Virus record (IMG/VR): IMGVR_UViG_3300042402_001492
Location: 1 to 37,540 of that record
Strand: one strand, 5' to 3'
Origin: a virus
DNA: 37,540 nt
Below are positions 33,325 through 37,540 of this stretch, in pieces. Under the pieces are notes generated by a model. It searched no databases. It saw only the letters and a list, made by a program, of their open reading frames with translations, and was not told the origin of the DNA. A program made the position numbers and the translations under genes. Numbering within the stretch: the stretch's first letter is position 1; each line of letters begins with the position of its first letter.

Positions 33325-36300
33325 TAGTATCCACCTCCACCATTGCTGGGTGAATAACCACCTCCACCATTGCTGGGTGAATAACCACCTCCACCATTGC
33401 TGATAGAGCTGGACTGAGTGCTTGTGATCACTGTTCTCTGTCCACTGGTGCCTTGGCTTATGGCAGTTGGGTACAGTCCTGAAACAGCAGTTTGACTGCG
33501 GATGTTGCTTTGTGTCAGCGCATCAATCACTTCAATGTCCGATACTGTGGCAGCACTGACAAAAATTTCGTTGGCAGCTGAACGTATTTCATATAGATCA
33601 CCAAAACTCTTGAGAGGATTCAGAGGTACTAACACCACTGAACTAATGATTGATCCCAACTGTCTATGTAGATACGCAGCAAGCTCGCTGAAGAAAAAGC
33701 TACTGCCAAAATCCCATTTATCTATAGTAAAGTATTCATTGATATTGGCAATCACCTGGCTCTTGATTTCGCTCACACTGGCAGTGGTATTGGCTGCACG
33801 GACTACTTTGATTGTGGCACGTAGTTCTGGAGCAGCTTTGGCGCCAAATAACGGCTTGAATATCACTGAGTTTAGAATCATATTGTCTGAAATCATTTTA
33901 TAATCGTTAAGATCAGAATAAGCTACACTAAGATCATTAATAGTAGGCGGCGTAGGTTCTTGTACAGATCCAGTTGTATCTTTGATATAGTTCTGATATG
34001 CAGTATAGTATTCTTGATTAACAAGATAGACGTCAATGATGTTGGTAATTCCAGGATCAATCACATTGGTCAGTCCACTATTGTGACGGTATTGGAAATA
34101 CAGGTCCTGACGGCCAACTCTGGCGTCAAAGCCGCTGCGCGGTATTACAGTACGCTGTATAATGCCATTGACATTAGAAATCACTAATTCGTAAAATAAA
34201 CCACTTTCATAGGCATAAAAAATCTGCCCATTAATGTATTGACTCTTTACCAGTTCAATAGCATCTTTGGTGGCGTAGGTTGAATTGACTACGCCTGCTG
34301 CCACCGGCAAATAATTTTCAGTGTTGTTAGCATCAACAGTTAACTCTAAAAATACCAGTTTGGAATTTGGATTCACTGCGGGGGCTACAATTTCGTCAAA
34401 GAAGTCTGGATTGTCAGCAACGCCGTCACTGTCACTGTCTCTGTAGCTGACCACAACTTGAAAGTCGTTTACATAGCCATCGCTTTGAACTGGCTGTGCA
34501 ATAATTTCCATTGATATGTCGCCCGACAGCGGCGAGTTTGAATCTGGCTTAGAATTGGTTTTGAGTACACGCACAAAGTCTTTGATCACTTTGCCTGTCT
34601 TGCTGTCGTATATTTTTTCACTGGTATCAAAGAAAAATCTAGTTTCAATAATGCTGGCAAAAATATAATCCAAACCGCGTGATACCACTGTGTAAGACTG
34701 TCCGTTGGTCACAAACTGCACCAACCAGCTGGCGTCAAGATTGATACCTTGAGTATTTTGCGCATTTGCCAAGCTGAAAGGAGCATCTTGCGCCAAGTTA
34801 GTGCTGGTGATAACATACCAAGTGCTGGTCAAGTTGTTATAGCCCAGGCCAAAGTTTCTAAACAGTTCAATCTGCTGCAACATGCTTTGTTCAATCGTGG
34901 CAGGAATGTCGTCTACAAACTTGGGAATTACTTGTTGCGCCAGTGCACCTGTAGGCACAAATATGTTGAGTGCGACAGGACCAGAACCGTCTGGCAAGTT
35001 GCCTAGGCCTGATGCTGTTCCTTCCAGAACTACTGCGCTGACTGTGGCCCAGATTTCTAACTTTTCGTCAGCACGGATTGGTACACCTGCTACCAAGCGA
35101 TTGTTGGCATCAAAGAAATAACCAGCTGGCGGAATAAATTTTACTAGGGAACCTTGAGTAATATACTTGGCGTTGTTGCTGGCATATCCGCCAATGTTCT
35201 GCGGGGTCAAGTTGTTGGTATTATAAAAATATCCAGTGGTTTCATTTACCACAGTTGTGCTTTGATTCCAAGCCAGGTTCAGTACCAGCAAGTTTGGACG
35301 CAGATAATTAGCGTAGTAAAACTGCAATATGCTTCTTGAAGTCAGCAAGGGTTCTATTGAATTTGTTATGATATCTACAATGTCGTTTCTGTTGACCCAG
35401 TCAAACTCAAAACTGATAAGAGGATTTTCTTCATACAACATGCCGTCGCTGGCAAAAATATTTGTGCTGGAGTACTTGCCGGTCACATCTGATAAGTCAA
35501 TGTATCGTGTGGTGCCTGTGGCTGAACGTGCCACTGCCTTGCTTTTTATAATGCTGTTGTAACGAGTAAACGGAAAGTTATTGTAGTCTTCACCGTTGAC
35601 CATTCTATTCTGTGTGTAGTAACGTGCAGGTGCACGTTGTTTAATTTCTTCTATGGTTTCACGCTGTTGTGCATTTGAAACAGGGTTAGTGATACCGCAA
35701 TTGAAAGTCAGCACTTCGTTGCGACCAAATCTGCTGACATAGGTAATCTGCAGCACAACACTTTGCATTTCTTCAGGATTAATGATGTACTCTAATCCGT
35801 TTGAAGCACGTACATAGGTACGGAAAAATCCCACTGGCACTTCTGAAAACACACCGTCGCCAAAGGTCAAGGTAATCTGATCATTTACACGACTGGTTAT
35901 ACTGTAGATCTTTCTTTGATTTGGAGCCAACTGTTCAACCGCAGCAGCGTAAATGCTTTCAGCATACGCCCACTCGCTGGCCACTGTTCCGATGTCATCC
36001 AGTTGATACAACCAGTAATCTTCGTTGTTGACGCCTTCAATATTGATATCAACTGTGCGATTGGTAATGGCCTCAGCCAAGTTAAAGTCTTGATTTTGTA
36101 GTACACCTTGCTTGAACAGAAAGAAGAAACCAGTGTTGTTAGATCCAAATCCCAGCTTATCGTTGAGGTATAGGATATTAAACTCACCGTTGGGCTGCGG
36201 CGGTGGTTCGTACACATAGTTTTTGCCTTGTGTTGACGAACTCACTGCTTCAAATGGCATGTTTATACCGTCAACATTAGATGTATAAGGTATAACTGGC

Positions 36301-36887
36301 AAGAACCCAGTGGCAAAGTTTATGGTGTACTCAGATGTTTCTACACCCAAAATTGTTTGTTTGTTGGCAGGACGGCCAAACTTTTGACTGTCAACAAAGG
36401 CAGCATTCATCACATAAGTGAACTGTTCAAGCCAATTGGCATTTGTGGGGTCGTTCCAGTTGATAGTGACGTTTGATAAGTTGACACCGTTGAAATCTGT
36501 AATGCTTTCTGTGGTCTGTACAGAAAACACTTTTAACAAGCCTTGTGCTGATTGGTTGCGCTTGGGAGTATAGCTGACTAAATCAGCCAATCTGACCACT
36601 GAGTCGCGTCGCTCTGCAGTATCTAAGAAGTTTTCTCTGGCATTTAAGTCGTTGCGAAATGCCAGGGCCTGTCCCATAAAGGCCATGACATCAAGAATCG
36701 CTATAAATTCAGAAGATTCAATATAGTCGTTAAAAGTCTCTGGGTAGTATAAACGCAGATAGTCTACAAAACTCTTGCGTAGAGTTTCAAAATCGTAGCT
36801 CTGGAAGTCAGCTTCTCTGTAGGTCTGGTACAGACGCTTCCAATCTTCTACTCCAAATATTGCTGTTTGTCGTGCTGTCTTAGCCAT
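33324..36887 (-). CDS. gp6: Baseplate wedge protein gp6 (Baseplate J-like), enlarged
   Basis: 1187 aa, against about 660 in T4. The N-terminus (DFETLRKSFVDYLRLYYPET, FNDYIESSEFIAILDVMAFM, ALAFRNDLNARENFLDTAER, VRLADLVSYTPKR) is the conserved opening of gp6 of T4-like phages. QRETIEEIKQRAPARYYTQN and MVNGEDYNNF near 410-440 is the Baseplate_J signature. gp6 dimers form the iris ring of the contractile-tail baseplate together with gp25 and gp53. The C-terminus ends in three copies of a SNGGGGY(SP) unit not expected in gp6. A late-promoter-like box lies 19 nt upstream of the ATG. The stop overlaps the giant gene by 1 nt. Confidence 0.93.
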   Translation of the reverse strand: MAKTARQTAIFGVEDWKRLYQTYREADFQSYDFETLRKSFVDYLRLYYPETFNDYIESSEFIAILDVMAFMGQALAFRNDLNARENFLDTAERRDSVVRLADLVSYTPKRNQSAQGLLKVFSVQTTESITDFNGVNLSNVTINWNDPTNANWLEQFTYVMNAAFVDSQKFGRPANKQTILGVETSEYTINFATGFLPVIPYTSNVDGINMPFEAVSSSTQGKNYVYEPPPQPNGEFNILYLNDKLGFGSNNTGFFFLFKQGVLQNQDFNLAEAITNRTVDINIEGVNNEDYWLYQLDDIGTVASEWAYAESIYAAAVEQLAPNQRKIYSITSRVNDQITLTFGDGVFSEVPVGFFRTYVRASNGLEYIINPEEMQSVVLQITYVSRFGRNEVLTFNCGITNPVSNAQQRETIEEIKQRAPARYYTQNRMVNGEDYNNFPFTRYNSIIKSKAVARSATGTTRYIDLSDVTGKYSSTNIFASDGMLYEENPLISFEFDWVNRNDIVDIITNSIEPLLTSRSILQFYYANYLRPNLLVLNLAWNQSTTVVNETTGYFYNTNNLTPQNIGGYASNNAKYITQGSLVKFIPPAGYFFDANNRLVAGVPIRADEKLEIWATVSAVVLEGTASGLGNLPDGSGPVALNIFVPTGALAQQVIPKFVDDIPATIEQSMLQQIELFRNFGLGYNNLTSTWYVITSTNLAQDAPFSLANAQNTQGINLDASWLVQFVTNGQSYTVVSRGLDYIFASIIETRFFFDTSEKIYDSKTGKVIKDFVRVLKTNSKPDSNSPLSGDISMEIIAQPVQSDGYVNDFQVVVSYRDSDSDGVADNPDFFDEIVAPAVNPNSKLVFLELTVDANNTENYLPVAAGVVNSTYATKDAIELVKSQYINGQIFYAYESGLFYELVISNVNGIIQRTVIPRSGFDARVGRQDLYFQYRHNSGLTNVIDPGITNIIDVYLVNQEYYTAYQNYIKDTTGSVQEPTPPTINDLSVAYSDLNDYKMISDNMILNSVIFKPLFGAKAAPELRATIKVVRAANTTASVSEIKSQVIANINEYFTIDKWDFGSSFFFSELAAYLHRQLGSIISSVVLVPLNPLKSFGDLYEIRSAANEIFVSAATVSDIEVIDALTQSNIRSQTAVSGLYPTAISQGTSGQRTVITSTQSSSISNGGGGYSPSNGGGGYSPSNGGGGY
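33331..33402 (-). repeat. 27-bp tandem repeat at the 3' end of gp6
   Basis: Exact 27-bp units occupy 33331-33357 and 33358-33384, followed by an 18-bp partial third copy to 33402. Each unit encodes GGGGYSPSN, so the gp6 tail ends with three GGGGY blocks. The unit is a multiple of three and copy-number changes would keep the frame. Confidence 0.9.
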
Positions 36888-36905
36888 GTTATCTCGTCTA
36901 TAGAG

Positions 36906-36913
36906 TATTTATT
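36906..36913 (-). promoter_or_regulatory. T4-type late promoter-like box (AATAAATA) before gp6
   Basis: The minus strand reads AATAAATA in the short gap between gp25 and gp6, 19 nt before the gp6 ATG, with a GAG ribosome site between. It matches the relaxed NATAAATA late consensus of T4-like phages. Confidence 0.55.
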
Positions 36914-36934
36914 ACAAGTAAAAACAGCGTAGTT

Positions 36935-37309
36935 TTAGATGAAAGTGGCTCTGCGAGACTCTTGATCAAGGAACAAGGACAGCAGTTGTGCTTCTGAACT
37001 GTTGACTGTTCTGACAAATAGCTCTATGAGAATACCGTTTTCTTGCGGATATATTTGTGCGTCCTGTATAGAAACTCTTGGATCGCCGCCAGCAACTCTT
37101 TGTATTTCGGCTAGCATGTCTTGTGTGGTGTCAATGGCTTGATTTTCAAACACATAGCTCCACAGTGATGTCCCGTACTCAGGACGTCCAGGTATTTCTC
37201 CCTTTTGAATGTTGAAGGCATTGGCCAAATCGCGCTTGATTAACTCAAAGTCAATCAAGGTAAATTTTTTATACTGATTGATAGTATTAAATCCAATGAA
37301 TGTAGTCAT
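36935..37309 (-). CDS. gp25: Baseplate wedge protein gp25 (GPW/gp25 family)
   Basis: 124 aa, close to T4 gp25 (132 aa). The family signature GEIPGRPEYGTSLWSYVFE lies at 37-55, preceded by LIKRDLANAFNIQK and followed by DMLAEIQRV and DPRVSIQDAQIYPQENGILI. gp25 is a core subunit of the contractile-tail baseplate wedge and nucleates sheath assembly in T4; related proteins occur in type VI secretion. Its place immediately upstream of gp6 is conserved among T4-like phages, which supports both calls. The ATG at 37309 is followed in order by gp6 after a 47-nt gap. Confidence 0.93.
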   Translation of the reverse strand: MTTFIGFNTINQYKKFTLIDFELIKRDLANAFNIQKGEIPGRPEYGTSLWSYVFENQAIDTTQDMLAEIQRVAGGDPRVSIQDAQIYPQENGILIELFVRTVNSSEAQLLSLFLDQESRRATFI

Positions 37310-37354
37310 AACAATACTTATCCTATTTTGGTAGTTGTATGTGCAACACGCTAC

Positions 37355-37540
37355 TTACTTCTTTGCAGCAAATTTTTCTGCTGCAATTTCAGCATCAATT
37401 TGGGCCTGTGATTGAAATTGCGAATCATTGGGATTTACAATTATCCCCCGGGTTTGTGCCAATGCTGCATCTGCATTTGATCCTGCATTGGTTACTGGTA
37501 GATTAGTTACCGAAATATTTTTGCCTCCCAGGAACGTGGA
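37355..37540 (-). CDS. C-terminal fragment of an unidentified protein (start beyond window)
   Basis: The frame is open from the window edge to a TAA at 37357-37355, giving the last 61 residues. It starts with STFLGGKNISVTNLPVTNAG and ends with an Ala/Glu/Lys helix, AEIAAEKFAAKK. The first part, with an S-T-F-x-G-G-K-x-I turn, is loosely like the end of PAAR-type spike-tip proteins, which commonly sit next to gp25 in marine T4-like phages, but the fragment is too short for a firm call. It lies 45 nt upstream of gp25 and in the same orientation, so it is probably another baseplate component. Confidence 0.6.
   Translation of the reverse strand, partial: STFLGGKNISVTNLPVTNAGSNADAALAQTRGIIVNPNDSQFQSQAQIDAEIAAEKFAAKK

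Noticed and set aside
33170-33397. Repetitive 75-aa frame with MVEVVIHPA repeats
   Set aside because: It is the out-of-frame reading of the 27-bp repeat at the end of gp6 and the start of the giant gene.
37315-37322. GATAAGTA box before gp25 as a late promoter
   Set aside because: It differs from TATAAATA at two positions and has no further support; kept only as a possibility.

Overview
This window is a dense stretch of a T4-like (contractile-tailed) virus genome, most likely a marine myovirus. Every gene I can support lies on the minus strand, so transcription runs from high to low coordinates. The evidence for a T4-like virus is the order gp25, gp6, then a giant tail/baseplate protein and fibre-type structural proteins, plus NATAAATA late-promoter-like boxes. 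The host cannot be named: no tRNA, photosynthesis gene or other host marker is visible. GC content is moderate by eye.

Layout in the direction of transcription. (1) 37540-33324: the C-terminal end of an unidentified protein, then baseplate wedge gp25, then an oversized gp6 (1187 aa) that ends in a repetitive Gly-rich tail. (2) 33324-19207: one 4705-residue gene whose product has an N-terminal baseplate/tail-type region, seven FG-GAP-like beta-propeller motifs and many repeated beta modules. (3) 19189-16013: a 50-aa protein related to the N-terminus of the following 201-aa structural protein, then two fibre-like proteins (452 and 332 aa). (4) A strong intrinsic terminator at 15961-15995 closes the structural module.

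(5) 15938-1: an accessory operon with almost no intergenic space; most junctions are ATGA/TAATG overlaps or short overlaps. It begins with a small conserved-looking protein, two GT8-like glycosyltransferases, a small protein, a GT-A type glycosyltransferase with a DGDN motif and two unknown proteins. It continues with six radical SAM proteins, interrupted by one putative glycosyltransferase. It ends with a 389-aa unknown protein, a 33-aa basic peptide missed by ordinary gene finding, and a NodU/CmcH-type O-carbamoyltransferase cut by the window edge.

The most remarkable part is the radical SAM array. All six proteins keep the CxxxCxxC cluster motif and a GGE[PT] motif. All six also carry a second four-cysteine domain N-terminal to the core, where classical SPASM/twitch proteins carry it C-terminally. 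They fall into two subfamilies of three. Together with glycosyltransferases and a carbamoyltransferase, this looks like a phage-encoded glycan or peptide modification pathway acting either on the virion (the huge tail protein and fibres are obvious candidates) or on the host surface. That function is inference; no substrate can be read from the sequence.

There is no gene-free stretch longer than about 60 bases. I found no tRNA, CRISPR array, insertion sequence or attachment site.
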